Positions 54,145 through 63,132 of a stretch of 64,000 nucleotides of DNA are shown piece after piece (positions within the stretch are counted from its first letter, which is position 1; each line of letters starts with the position of its first letter). The stretch comes from Leeuwenhoekiella aequorea. Its GTDB lineage: Bacteria > Bacteroidota > Bacteroidia > Flavobacteriales > Flavobacteriaceae. The stretch spans positions 186,001 to 250,000 of the forward strand of contig NZ_QOVM01000002.1 in assembly GCF_004104375.1 (NCBI RefSeq), written 5' to 3'. Under the pieces are notes generated by a model. That model was given only the letters and a program-made list of their open reading frames with translations, was not told the origin of the DNA and made no database searches. The position numbers were made by a program, and so were the translations under genes.

Positions 54145-54177
54145 AAAAAGCCCCATAATCAAATTATGGGCTTTTTT
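54144..54177. terminator. Terminator at the end of the his operon
   Basis: Stem AAAAAAGCCCCATAAT / ATTATGGGCTTTTTT (one bulged C) with a loop around CAA and a T run. It also lies downstream of the convergent peroxiredoxin gene, so it can serve both. Confidence 0.85.
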
Positions 54178-54187
54178 AAATTTAGAT

Positions 54188-54697
54188 TTATTTTCCGCCA
54201 CGTGCGGGATAATCTTCTTTTTCAACAAAATCTATAGCCTTAAGAACAGCATCTAATTCTGGTCTTGCAAACGGCATAGTTTGAATGGAAGAGAAATATA
54301 ATGTTCCATCGGCTCGTATCAAGAACATACCGGGTTCAGAAAATACTTCTGGTTCTGGATCTTTTACCGAATGTGATATGTATAATCCCCATTCTCTCGC
54401 TTTATCTTCAGATAAACCGTATCCAATAGGTAAATCACCTGTTTCCCACTTTTCTGCAGAAAGTTTGGCTCTCTTTTCGGTGTCCATACTTACGGCAATT
54501 ACATTCACGCCTCTAGATTTAAAATCTTCAGTTTTTGAAGCTAAATCCTGTAATTGTTTTTTACAAACAGGGCAATGCAGACCTCTGTAAAATACAATTA
54601 ATGTATATTTTTCTGGCTTTTGATTCTCAAGAATCCATTTAGTATCATTGATTAAATCTAATTGTAATTCCGGGACTTTATTTTTTGGTTTGATCAT
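54188..54697 (-). CDS. AhpC/TSA-type peroxiredoxin-like protein
   Basis: The protein has 169 residues with no signal peptide. The active site is VFYRGLHCPVCKKQLQDLA, with Cys42 and Cys45 in a CPVC motif rather than the T/S-x-x-C of typical Prx, followed by NVIAVSMDTEKRAKLSAEKW. The end segment GMFLIRADGTLYFSSIQTMPFARPELD is usual for the AhpC/TSA-like subgroup. It probably reduces peroxides or acts as a thiol oxidoreductase. It stands alone, convergent with the his operon. Confidence 0.8.
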   Translation of the reverse strand: MIKPKNKVPELQLDLINDTKWILENQKPEKYTLIVFYRGLHCPVCKKQLQDLASKTEDFKSRGVNVIAVSMDTEKRAKLSAEKWETGDLPIGYGLSEDKAREWGLYISHSVKDPEPEVFSEPGMFLIRADGTLYFSSIQTMPFARPELDAVLKAIDFVEKEDYPARGGK

Positions 54698-55138
54698 AAT
54701 TTATATCTTTTCTTTAAAAGTACTCATAGCATTCTTGCTTGTAAGTCAAAGCTTTATTAAAACTGCGTTAATAATCTTAAAAAAAAGCTTTTAAGTAATC
54801 TATTACCCAAGAGAAATTTTCGAAAATTTAATGTATTTGATAAGCCAATTCAAAATAGTCTAAAATAGAATATTTGTACAAGTACATTTTAATTTAATGC
54901 ATATCTGGGATAAAATTGCCATAAAAGCTTCAATATCTTGTAATATAAAACTTACAATTATTGGTTATTACTAGTAAAATATGCCAATTGATAGAATCGG
55001 AAAAATCAGAATTGTTGGAAAAATGAATAAAATTAGATTCGAAAATGCTTCCAAAGTTCAATATATCAACACTTAAACCTGATTTATTGTATTTCATCGT
55101 ATTTATTTAGATCTTTAGAAGGTAGTAATTACGTAGAG
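54698..55138. other. 441-bp AT-rich intergenic region
   Basis: No gene is supported. Two short ORFs (54899 for 25 codons and 54981 for 31 codons) have no signal, start context or family likeness. I see no hairpin strong enough to call a terminator and no clear TAnnTTTG promoter. It separates the minus-strand peroxiredoxin gene from the plus-strand C1q-like gene, so promoters for both are expected here. Confidence 0.5.
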
Positions 55139-55810
55139 ATGCATAAATTTTTAATAGTCCTGTATCTATTTTCAAGTGCTGCCTATTCTCAAATAGGCAT
55201 AGGTACTGTTACTCCACATCCAGATGTGATTTTAGATGTTAATGGCGCCTTACGCGTGCGTAATTATTCAGAAGGTAAAGATAGTGCTGCAAAAGATTCA
55301 TTAGTAGTTTTTGATGGTAGAGGCGTACTGCAAAGAATTTCAACTAAAAAATTATTATCAAATATTGATAAATCTTTGGTTAAGGCTAAACTTACCACCA
55401 ATCAAAGTATTTCTGTAGCTTCATATATTACGATAGTATTTAATTCTAAGGATTTTGATTTAAAAAATGAGTTCAATACGGCTACTGGCGTATTCAGCGC
55501 AAAGGATTCTGGAATCTACAGAGTTTCTGCACAAATCAGAACAGCAGGATTAAGTGCTGGTGATTTGGGACTTGCGGTATATAAAAGTGATTCAGGAGGT
55601 AGTAATTTGAAAAAAATTGCTGAAGAGCGGTTTCTCAATTTTTCTGTTTTAGGAATTAATGTTTCTCCACCTACACGTTCGGTTTCTACCTTAGTTGAAC
55701 TTTCGGCAGGTGAAGAAATATCTTTTAAATTATACACGCTTGTAGGTTTAAGTCTGGCAGGTTCTTCATCAGGGTTTGACTCTTTCTGTGCTATAGAACA
55801 AGTTCATTAA
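55139..55810 (+). CDS. Exported C1q/TNF-like jelly-roll protein
   Basis: The protein has 223 residues with a signal peptide ([17 protein letters not shown]). The start of the mature part ([29 protein letters not shown]) is the common N-terminal segment of Flavobacteriia surface proteins that carry tail-fibre-like or C1q-like domains. Residues about 95-220 are beta-rich, with [40 protein letters not shown] and [15 protein letters not shown], the pattern of a C1q-like domain. No T9SS sorting domain is seen at the C-terminus. The gene end overlaps the convergent recQ end by 4 bp. Confidence 0.75.
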   Translation: MHKFLIVLYLFSSAAYSQIGIGTVTPHPDVILDVNGALRVRNYSEGKDSAAKDSLVVFDGRGVLQRISTKKLLSNIDKSLVKAKLTTNQSISVASYITIVFNSKDFDLKNEFNTATGVFSAKDSGIYRVSAQIRTAGLSAGDLGLAVYKSDSGGSNLKKIAEERFLNFSVLGINVSPPTRSVSTLVELSAGEEISFKLYTLVGLSLAGSSSGFDSFCAIEQVH

Positions 55811-57924
55811 GCTTTATTGAGTTCTAAGATCGTTAAGCCTAAACGTATTTTGTGGTAGTCCATTTTTTCTTCAAAATGCTCAAAATATGCTTTTAGTGTT
55901 TCTGGGTTATCCAAGGTTACTTTTGCTTTTTCGATCTGAGATACTTCTTTTTGAGAAACATATTGAAAAAGATCTATTTGTTCACCATCTAGAGCCAGTT
56001 TGGCGATATGAGAATAAATAGTTGTGTCTTTAAGGTCTCTTTTCTTGGCAATTTCTTCGATTGATAAACCGTCTTTAATTAAGGAGTAGGTTACTTGATG
56101 TGTTGCGGTTTTGCTACCTTTTTTCTTTAATTTTTCAGATTGAAATTCTTGAATGGCTTGTATGAAATCATCACCGTACACCTCTAATTTACGCTGTCCC
56201 ACTCCGCTTATTTCTAACAATTCCATTTCGCTCAGAGGTCGTACACGCTCCATTTCTTGAAGTGTTTTATCACTAAAAACTAAATAGGCAGGAATTCCTT
56301 CATCTTTTGCAATATCTGCACGTAGTAAACGTAATTTTTCAAATAAAGCATTGGTTTTTTTAGATTTCTTTTTCTCAACCGTAACCGTTTCATGTTCTGG
56401 TAATTCTACAGGTATCGTTAAGCTTACCTTTTTTCCTTCAAATAAAACCGCCTTGCTTGATGCTGTAAGGTGTAAACTATTACGTAAGTGAAACGCTATT
56501 TCACAATACCCTTGATTAATTAATTGTAAAAAGTAATGCTGCCAATCTTTCCAAGATAGATCAGATCCAATCCCGTATGTACTAAGTTGGTCAAGTTCTT
56601 TGTCTAATATTGCTGCATTTTTAGCCCCTCTTAGAATATCAATTAGAATACCTATAGGCTGACTCTCTTTTGCGCGAGCAATTGTACTAAGAGCTTTCTG
56701 TGCGATTATAGTACCGTCAAAAAATTGAGGCGGATTTTTACAGACATCGCAATTGCCGCAATCTTCTTCTAAAAACTGACCAAAGTAACTGAGTAGTATT
56801 TTTCTTCGGCATGTAGTTGCTTCGGCATATTGTTTCATGCGATCCAACTTGGCATTTTGCACATCTTCGTTAGCCGCACCTTGAGTAAAGCGTTTCAGTT
56901 GTAGTACATCTGCATAACTATGGAATAATAATGCATTTGATTTTAAACCATCACGACCGGCCCTTCCAATTTCTTGATAATACCCCTCCAGATTTTTAGG
57001 CATATTATAATGTATTACCCATCTCACATTAGACTTATCTATTCCCATCCCAAAAGCTACAGTCGCACAAACCACCTGAGTTTTATCATAAATAAAATCT
57101 TCTTGTACACGGGTACGTTCTTCAAAGTCTAGACCCGCGTGATACGAGGTAGATTTGATTCCAATCGCATTTAAGGCATCAGAAACACTTTCTGTAGTTT
57201 TTCTACTCAGGCAATAGATGATTCCGCTTGTGCCAGATCGCTTTTTTAAAAATTCTTTAATCTGGTCTAATCTTTTATCTGCAGCACGAACTTCTAATTC
57301 AATATTAGGTCGATCAAACGAACTTAAGAATTGTTGTGCATTTGAAATTGCAAGTTGGTCTGCAATATCTTTTCGTGTAGCCTTATCTGCTGTGGCAGTT
57401 AAAGCTATTACCGGTGTATTAGGCAGCGACTTTTTTAAGAAGCCTAATTGCTGGTAGGAAGGTCTAAAGTCGTGTCCCCAAGATGAGATACAATGCGCCT
57501 CATCTATAGCTATCATACTTATATACGTCTCACTCAGTAATGGAGTAAGGCCAGATAAACTTTCTGGGGCAACATAGAGTAATTTAAGTTTTCCCTCTGC
57601 AGCTCTAGCGATGATATCTTGTTGTTCGTGCGTTGTTTGACTACTATTGTAGAAATCTGCCTCAATTCCGTTTGCTTTAAGACCATCTACCTGATCTTTC
57701 ATCAAAGCGATTAATGGGGAAATTACAAGTGTAAATCCCTTAAATAACAATGCCGGTAATTGAAAGCAAATAGATTTACCACCACCGGTAGGCATAATCA
57801 CGATTGCGTCATTACCTTCAACGACTGTCTTAATTATGGCGCCTTGTTGATTTCTAAAACTATCATAACCAAAATAGGTTTTGAGCGTGGTTAAAAGGGT
57901 GGCACTATCTATCTCAGGATGCAT
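55807..57924 (-). CDS. recQ: RecQ-family ATP-dependent DNA helicase
   Basis: From the ATG at 57924 it has 705 residues; a TTG 13 codons upstream is less likely. Motifs are [15 protein letters not shown], Walker [17 protein letters not shown], the DEAH box in [26 protein letters not shown], and in lobe 2 [41 protein letters not shown] zinc site follows with [12 protein letters not shown]...CGNCDVC, then an RQC winged helix (about 405-510) and an HRDC domain (about 525-600). A C-terminal helical part includes a HTH-like [23 protein letters not shown]. Used in recombination and fork repair. Confidence 0.95.
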   Translation of the reverse strand: MHPEIDSATLLTTLKTYFGYDSFRNQQGAIIKTVVEGNDAIVIMPTGGGKSICFQLPALLFKGFTLVISPLIALMKDQVDGLKANGIEADFYNSSQTTHEQQDIIARAAEGKLKLLYVAPESLSGLTPLLSETYISMIAIDEAHCISSWGHDFRPSYQQLGFLKKSLPNTPVIALTATADKATRKDIADQLAISNAQQFLSSFDRPNIELEVRAADKRLDQIKEFLKKRSGTSGIIYCLSRKTTESVSDALNAIGIKSTSYHAGLDFEERTRVQEDFIYDKTQVVCATVAFGMGIDKSNVRWVIHYNMPKNLEGYYQEIGRAGRDGLKSNALLFHSYADVLQLKRFTQGAANEDVQNAKLDRMKQYAEATTCRRKILLSYFGQFLEEDCGNCDVCKNPPQFFDGTIIAQKALSTIARAKESQPIGILIDILRGAKNAAILDKELDQLSTYGIGSDLSWKDWQHYFLQLINQGYCEIAFHLRNSLHLTASSKAVLFEGKKVSLTIPVELPEHETVTVEKKKSKKTNALFEKLRLLRADIAKDEGIPAYLVFSDKTLQEMERVRPLSEMELLEISGVGQRKLEVYGDDFIQAIQEFQSEKLKKKGSKTATHQVTYSLIKDGLSIEEIAKKRDLKDTTIYSHIAKLALDGEQIDLFQYVSQKEVSQIEKAKVTLDNPETLKAYFEHFEEKMDYHKIRLGLTILELNKA

Positions 57925-58244
57925 AAAATAATTTTGTGCAAAAAAACGGAATTTTGAAGCCAATTACACCCCTTTTGAGATCTAAATGATAGTGTCGTGA
58001 GAGTAGAAATGCTAAGATACTGAAAGTATTCAGAGTAAGGTTTTATACTGAAAATGTACTGATTAAATGTAATAAAAGACATTGACAGTTGCAGGATTTC
58101 TTAAGAAAGATCAATTAGTAGTATTTATAAATTTAGAATTAGAATAAATGTATCTAACGGTTTTACTGAATAAAATTAAATGCTGTTAAATTGAATAAAA
58201 ACCTACACGTTTAAAAACGTACCTTTGCATCAAATTTACTTCAC
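57925..58244. other. 320-bp intergenic region between recQ and the DEAD-box gene
   Basis: The divergent promoters of recQ and the DEAD-box helicase gene lie here. Only the -7 element at 58220 can be named. The first 40 bp can also encode a TTG-started extension of recQ. No ORF, tRNA or repeat was found in the rest, and no strong hairpin. Confidence 0.5.
58220..58227 (+). promoter_or_regulatory. Probable -7 promoter element of the DEAD-box gene
   Basis: TACCTTTG matches TAnnTTTG and ends 17 bp before the ATG at 58245. Confidence 0.55.
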
Positions 58245-59591
58245 ATGCAGTCATTTGACGATTTTAAAATAAACAAACAACTTCGATACGCAATAGAAGA
58301 TCTGGGCTTTACCCATCCTACGCCTATTCAACAAGAGGCATTTTCTGTGGTACGTTCTGGCCGCGATGTTGTAGGAATTGCACAAACCGGTACCGGTAAA
58401 ACTTTTGCTTATACCTTACCTATACTTGAAGGTTTAAAATTTTCAAAACAAGTAAATCCACGTGTTTTAATAATGGTTCCTACTCGAGAGCTGGTTATAC
58501 AAGTTGTGGATCAAGTAAAAAGTTACGGTAAGTATAGCTCCATACGTGTGCTTGGTATTTATGGTGGTGCAAATATAAATGTTCAAAGACAAGAGGTTGC
58601 CCAGGGATGTGATATCCTCGTTGCTACTCCAGGACGTTTATACGACCTCGCTGTAAGTCGTAATCTTGAATTAAAATCTGTCAAGCAACTAATTATTGAT
58701 GAAGTAGATGTGATGCTTGACTTAGGCTTTAGATATCAACTTGTAAATATTTTTGATTTAATGCCACCGCGCAGGCAAAATATTATGTTTTCTGCGACAA
58801 TGACTGATGAAGTTGATGAATTGATGGACACCTTTTTTACGGCTCCAGAACGTATTCAAGTCGCTTTAAGTGGTACGCCTCTAGAATCAATTGAACAATC
58901 GTACTACGAGTTACCTAATTTTTATACTAAAGCCAACTTACTTATTAAGCTATTAAAAGATAAGCAGGAGTATACGAAGAACTTGGTTTTTGTTTCAAAT
59001 AAAAAACACGCTGATCGTTTATACACGGTTCTTGAAGAAGTTTATGGTAACGAGGTAGGAGTGATACACGCTAATAAAACTCAGAATTACCGTATTAATG
59101 CTATAGGTCAATTTGATGCTGGTAGCTACCGTATTTTAGTAACAACTGATGTTATGGCTCGCGGACTCGATCTCGATCAAGTTACGCACGTTTTTAATAT
59201 GGATGTTCCTCGTTTTCCTGAAAACTATATGCATCGTATAGGACGTACAGGTAGAGCCGGTACTACAGGTAAAAGTATTTTAATGGGAACTCCTGACGAA
59301 CTTGAAAAAAGACAGGAGATCGAAGCATTAATGGAAAAGTCCATTAGTCAAAAGGAACTGCCGGAAGATCTTGAAATTTCTACACGATTATTACCTGAAG
59401 AGGAACCAGAATATGTAGAAATAAATAATCCGAATAAGCGTAATGAGTCTAAAGGAGCTAGTTTCCACGAAAAAAGTGAGAAAAATCAAAAAGTGAACTT
59501 AGGAGGTAGTTACCGCAGAGAAATAGCTAAAAAATATAAAAAACCTAAAACCCGCGGGGATAAAAACTACAACCGCCGTAACAAAAAATAA
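58245..59591 (+). CDS. DEAD-box ATP-dependent RNA helicase
   Basis: The protein has 448 residues. The Q-motif is FTHPTPIQQEAFSVV, Walker A AQTGTGKT, motif Ia PTRELVIQV, motif Ib TPGRL, motif II IIDEVDVML (DEVD rather than DEAD), motif III SATM, motif V TTDVMARGLDLDQV and motif VI HRIGRTGRAG. The C-terminal tail (about 385-448) is basic and Lys/Asn/Arg-rich, typical of RNA-binding tails of RhlE/CsdA-type enzymes. Likely role: ribosome assembly or mRNA turnover, especially in the cold. A terminator follows. Confidence 0.93.
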   Translation: MQSFDDFKINKQLRYAIEDLGFTHPTPIQQEAFSVVRSGRDVVGIAQTGTGKTFAYTLPILEGLKFSKQVNPRVLIMVPTRELVIQVVDQVKSYGKYSSIRVLGIYGGANINVQRQEVAQGCDILVATPGRLYDLAVSRNLELKSVKQLIIDEVDVMLDLGFRYQLVNIFDLMPPRRQNIMFSATMTDEVDELMDTFFTAPERIQVALSGTPLESIEQSYYELPNFYTKANLLIKLLKDKQEYTKNLVFVSNKKHADRLYTVLEEVYGNEVGVIHANKTQNYRINAIGQFDAGSYRILVTTDVMARGLDLDQVTHVFNMDVPRFPENYMHRIGRTGRAGTTGKSILMGTPDELEKRQEIEALMEKSISQKELPEDLEISTRLLPEEEPEYVEINNPNKRNESKGASFHEKSEKNQKVNLGGSYRREIAKKYKKPKTRGDKNYNRRNKK

Positions 59592-59618
59592 ATTTCGGTT
59601 TTTAAGATTTTAAATTAT

Positions 59619-59658
59619 AAAAAAATAAGCTCTTGGATTTCCAAGGGCTTATTTTTTT
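59619..59658. terminator. Terminator after the DEAD-box gene (bidirectional)
   Basis: Stem AAAAAATAAGCTCTTGG pairs with CCAAGGGCTTATTTTTTT around ATTT with one G-U pair and poly-T at the end. It also lies downstream of the minus-strand DoxX-like pair. Confidence 0.85.
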
Positions 59659-59662
59659 ATAA

Positions 59663-60022
59663 TTAAATTCCGAATGTTATGTCCCAGAACCCGAATACAA
59701 TAATGGCATTAACAAGCATAAATATAAATGCAGGAGATGATTTTATAAAACCATCTTTAATATAAAGTCTGGTTATAAATCCCATAAACATAAGAAGTGA
59801 TAAACCACCTGCACTAAATATAACTAAGGTAGTATTTAGAAAAAGACCGATAAGTAAGCCCGCGCCACCCATTATCTGCAAATAACCAACGAGTATGCGC
59901 CATTTAGAAAGATTAAAACGATCAAATTCGTTTATCATTTGCTGTGTAGTCAGGCAACTCATACCATATAGAATAAAGCTTAATCCGGTAATAAGCGCTA
60001 AACCTTGATAGACCATCAGCAC
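59663..60022 (-). CDS. DoxX-like small membrane protein
   Basis: The protein has 119 residues with four hydrophobic segments (about 5-22, 45-64, 65-90, 96-115) and the DoxX-like segment RILVGYLQIMGGAGLLIGLFLN. This family includes DoxX/DoxD-type and related quinone- or redox-associated proteins of four helices; the function is unknown. It overlaps the following-frame neighbour (60022-60375) by 1 bp, so the two form a coupled pair and probably a heteromeric or duplicated unit. Confidence 0.7.
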   Translation of the reverse strand: MLMVYQGLALITGLSFILYGMSCLTTQQMINEFDRFNLSKWRILVGYLQIMGGAGLLIGLFLNTTLVIFSAGGLSLLMFMGFITRLYIKDGFIKSSPAFIFMLVNAIIVFGFWDITFGI

Positions 60023-60375
60023 TAGTTAATAAGTTTAAGATGTACCGCTGCAACAAATAAACTTAAAACTAATAACAGCAAGGATGGGAGATATTTATGA
60101 AAAGGATTTTTAACTTTTATATGCGCAAGTTGAGCACAAATCATTAAAAAAGCCATTATAAGTGCAGGAACTGCAACTAGCTTATCATACCATATACCTG
60201 CAACTAGTAATGTAGAAAGCGCAATTTTAGTAGCACCTACACAGTTTCGCGTTAGATCTGATAAACCATACTCTTTAAATTCATTTACAATATTTTCCCA
60301 TCTAAAAACCCAGACAATTACTATAGATAAGGCAATTATAAGTTGTGCAATTGTAGCTATTAATTCCATATACAT
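60022..60375 (-). CDS. DoxX-like small membrane protein (second copy)
   Basis: The protein has 117 residues and four predicted helices. It has the same overall plan as its downstream neighbour: WRWENIVNEFKEYGL-like sequence near residues 24-40 (VFRWENIVNEFKEYGLSDLTRN) parallels NEFDRFNLSKWR, then GATKIALSTLLVAGIWYDKL. Resemblance within the pair suggests tandem duplication. Role unknown. A 177-bp gap precedes the flavoprotein gene on the other strand. Confidence 0.7.
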   Translation of the reverse strand: MYMELIATIAQLIIALSIVIVWVFRWENIVNEFKEYGLSDLTRNCVGATKIALSTLLVAGIWYDKLVAVPALIMAFLMICAQLAHIKVKNPFHKYLPSLLLLVLSLFVAAVHLKLIN

Positions 60376-60564
60376 TTTTTGATGAAATTATAGATATGTT
60401 AGCTACAAATTGGTTTATGTGAATTAATCTTTAGTTAAAAGACTTTCAAAAAATATGAACACATTATTTTGATACCAATTTTGATAATGAAATCGGAATA
60501 TGATTGTTAAATTGGTCTCTTATAAAAGACGGTATTTTATAAAGTATACCAGTTGAGAATATTT

Positions 60565-61824
60565 ATGAAACGCAAAGACGAGGTTAATTTATATATAGTA
60601 GGTGCTGGAGTTAGTGGTTTAATTGCTGCACAAATTTTAGAAAGTAAAGGATATAGTCCTACTATTATCGAAGCCACAGATCGGGTAGGAGGAAGAATTA
60701 AAACAGATCTAGTTGAAGGTTACCAATTAGATCATGGTTTTCAAGTAATGCTTGAGGCGTATCCCAAATCGCAAGAATATTTAGATTATGAATCTCTGGA
60801 ATTGCAACCTCTTTTACCGGGAGCGATACTACTTAAAGACGGAAGCACTCAAACTCTGGGCGATCCATTGCGTACATTAAGTCTGGCTATACCTACCGTA
60901 CTAGCTTCTGCAGGAAGTATTAGAGATAAAATTAAAATTCTAAAACTTAACAATGCGCTATCAGATAAAAGTCTTGAAGCTATTTTTAATTCTGAAGAGC
61001 TTACAACCTTAAAGTATCTGAAGAACTATGGGTTTTCAGATCGTATTATAAATTCTTTTTTCAAACCTTTCTTTAGCGGTATTTTCTTAGAGGGAGAGCT
61101 ACAAACATCAAGCAGAATGTTTGAGTTCATTTATAAGATGTTTGGTGAAGGATTAGCTGTTATTCCCAAAGCGGGAATAGGCGCTATTGCAGATCAATTA
61201 AAAGGTAAATTAAAGAAGACAAAATTTTTATTTAATACAAGAGTTCAGCAAATTACAAGTGAGAAAATTATTCTTGAAGATAATACGGAATTAATTTCTG
61301 ACAGTACACTAATTGCAACTGAAGCGAGTACTTTAGTAAGTAACCTAAAAAATCAAGGCGTAGACTGGAAATCAGTTGATAATCTTTACTTTGAGGTAGA
61401 TTCACTGCGCATTGATAAGCCTATAATAGGTTTGTTTCATAAAAAATCAAGTTTGATAAATAATATTTTTTATCCCAGTATTCTGGAGACAGAATCTTCT
61501 GGTAAAAAACATATATTATCGGTATCAATTGTTCGAGAACATAATTTTTCAGAAAGTGAACTTATCGAAGCCATAAAACTAGAACTTAAGGAACAAGCTA
61601 ATATTTTGAACTGTAGGTTTCTCAAACGATATCATATTGCTAAGGCACTACCTAAACTTGAAAATGTACGCTACAGTATTCCTCCCACCGAAACTCAACT
61701 TATGACAGGCATATTTCTTGCAGGTGATCAGCAACTCAACGGTTCGCTTAACGCAGCAATTTTAAGTGGTGAACAGGCAGCTCTAGGATTATTACAAGTA
61801 CTTGAAGGTGGTTTGATTAAATAA
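60565..61824 (+). CDS. FAD-dependent amine-oxidase-like flavoprotein
   Basis: From the ATG at 60565 the protein has 419 residues; a TTG four codons upstream is unlikely. The dinucleotide-binding motif YIVGAGVSGLIAAQILESKG is followed by the second FAD segment GGRIKTDLVEGYQLDHGFQVMLEAYP and a C-terminal FLAGDQQLNGSLNAAILSGEQAA. This is the amine oxidase/phytoene-desaturase-like/protoporphyrinogen-oxidase-like superfamily. The substrate is not evident. No cofactor or carotenoid genes adjoin. Confidence 0.85.
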   Translation: MKRKDEVNLYIVGAGVSGLIAAQILESKGYSPTIIEATDRVGGRIKTDLVEGYQLDHGFQVMLEAYPKSQEYLDYESLELQPLLPGAILLKDGSTQTLGDPLRTLSLAIPTVLASAGSIRDKIKILKLNNALSDKSLEAIFNSEELTTLKYLKNYGFSDRIINSFFKPFFSGIFLEGELQTSSRMFEFIYKMFGEGLAVIPKAGIGAIADQLKGKLKKTKFLFNTRVQQITSEKIILEDNTELISDSTLIATEASTLVSNLKNQGVDWKSVDNLYFEVDSLRIDKPIIGLFHKKSSLINNIFYPSILETESSGKKHILSVSIVREHNFSESELIEAIKLELKEQANILNCRFLKRYHIAKALPKLENVRYSIPPTETQLMTGIFLAGDQQLNGSLNAAILSGEQAALGLLQVLEGGLIK

Positions 61825-61829
61825 TGAAT

Positions 61830-62408
61830 TTAAATAGCACCATCCCAATCTAAAACATCACCGGGTTGCATAGTACTTAAATTTAAATTCCCCACCCGTA
61901 CACGAACTAATCGTAAGGTAGGACAGTTTATTGCAGAGGTCATTTTACGCACTTGTCTAAACTTTCCTTCTTTAATAATTATACTCAGCCACGTAGTAGG
62001 ACCATGGCGCGCGTCGCGTATTTTTTTGCCACGTTCTGGAAAGTTAGGCAGTTGCTCTATACGCTTTACAGTACAGGGTTTTGTTATATACTTTTTACCG
62101 TCAAATCCTATTTTAATACCAGCTCGCAATTGATCGAGTTCATATTCATTAGGATCGCCATCAACAAGAGCATAATATTCTTTCTCAATACCACTTCGAT
62201 TTATGAGATCACTCAATTTACCATCTGTAGTCATAAGTAATAGACCTTCAGACTTTTCATCTAGCCTGCCGATAGGCATACTACCAGAAGGCCAATCATA
62301 TAATTCTGCCAGAAATTTTTTCTTACGTGTTTGATGTAAATCATTAGATCCTAACTGACTAATCACCCCATAGGGTTTAAAAAGAAGGTAATGCTTAGGT
62401 TGACTCAA
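61830..62408 (-). CDS. Pseudouridine synthase, RsuA/RluE type
   Basis: The protein has 192 residues with no N-terminal S4 domain, as in RluE. The catalytic Asp is Asp50 in MPIGRLDEKSEGLLLMTTDG, with KEYYALVDGDP, the KPCTVKRI linker, WLSIIIKEGKFRQVRKM and LRLVRVRVGNL following. RluE modifies a uridine in 23S rRNA (E2457 in E. coli numbering); RsuA modifies 16S. The short form favours RluE. It converges on the flavoprotein gene with a 5-bp gap. Confidence 0.88.
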   Translation of the reverse strand: MSQPKHYLLFKPYGVISQLGSNDLHQTRKKKFLAELYDWPSGSMPIGRLDEKSEGLLLMTTDGKLSDLINRSGIEKEYYALVDGDPNEYELDQLRAGIKIGFDGKKYITKPCTVKRIEQLPNFPERGKKIRDARHGPTTWLSIIIKEGKFRQVRKMTSAINCPTLRLVRVRVGNLNLSTMQPGDVLDWDGAI

Positions 62409-62543
62409 TGCTCAAATATTTGGTATCACAAAAATAAGATAAATGCGCACATCTGGTAGCTGCTTCAGGTTTAACAAGATCTCATGCTGTCGTTTGAGGT
62501 AATGATTTATTTTTGATTTTTATATTCAATTGCCAAACCCTAT

Positions 62544-63113
62544 ATGTCTTTAAAAAAGAAACGGAAAAATCAAGCAAAAATCTTAAGAAATTTTAGAGCG
62601 CTTCACCGCTCCATGGGTGCATTATTATTTGTGTTCTTCTTTGTGATTTCAATCTCAGGTCTACTTTTAGGTATTAAAAAAAATAGTGGTTCTTTAATGC
62701 TTCCGAAGACACAAACGGGAACAACTTCAGAGTTAAAAAACTGGCTGCCCTTGTCTGATTTAAAAGAAAAAGCCATACGTGTTTTAGAAGATTCTGTTTC
62801 GTCAGAGTTATCCACAGAATTAGATAGAATAGATGTGCGTGATGAAAAAGGCATCGTCAAATTCATTTTTGCAAAACATTATTATGGGATTCAATTAGAT
62901 GGGGCAACGGGAGCAGTTTTGAGTATTGGTAAGCGAAGATCTGATGTAGTAGAAAACATACACGACGGCTCAATTATAGACAATTATTTGGGAACTAATG
63001 GATATGTGAAACTTATATATACCATTGTAATGAGTGTCGCATTACTTGTATTTACCATAACCGGTTTCTGGTTGTGGTATGGCCCAAAATATATGCGTAA
63101 AACCAGTAGATAA
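62544..63113 (+). CDS. PepSY-domain membrane protein
   Basis: The protein has 189 residues. A basic N-terminus (SLKKKRKNQAKIL) precedes the start of the PepSY-associated unit, RNFRALHRSMGALLFVFFFVISISGLLLGI (helix about 25-45). A PepSY domain spans about 68-140 (IDVRDEKGIVKFIFAKHYYGIQLDGATGAVLSIGKR), and a second helix LIYTIVMSVALLVFTITGFWLWYG closes it. Such proteins often occur with iron or siderophore-related reductases. Only 19 bp separate it from the next gene, so a joint transcript is likely. Confidence 0.85.
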   Translation: MSLKKKRKNQAKILRNFRALHRSMGALLFVFFFVISISGLLLGIKKNSGSLMLPKTQTGTTSELKNWLPLSDLKEKAIRVLEDSVSSELSTELDRIDVRDEKGIVKFIFAKHYYGIQLDGATGAVLSIGKRRSDVVENIHDGSIIDNYLGTNGYVKLIYTIVMSVALLVFTITGFWLWYGPKYMRKTSR

Positions 63114-63132
63114 TAATTTTTGAGTGTAAAAT

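Noticed and set aside
54981-55076. 31-codon ORF in the peroxiredoxin/C1q intergenic region
   Set aside because: No start context, hydrophobic signal or recognisable composition; such ORFs are expected by chance in 440 bp of AT-rich DNA.
55807-55810. 4-bp overlap of convergent stop codons (C1q-like gene and recQ), as at 8056-8059
   Set aside because: Convergent overlaps of a few bases are common in compact genomes and need no special explanation.
57925-57963. TTG-started 13-residue extension of recQ
   Set aside because: RecQ proteins begin close to the ATG at 57924, and the extra residues ([12 protein letters not shown]) have no family support.
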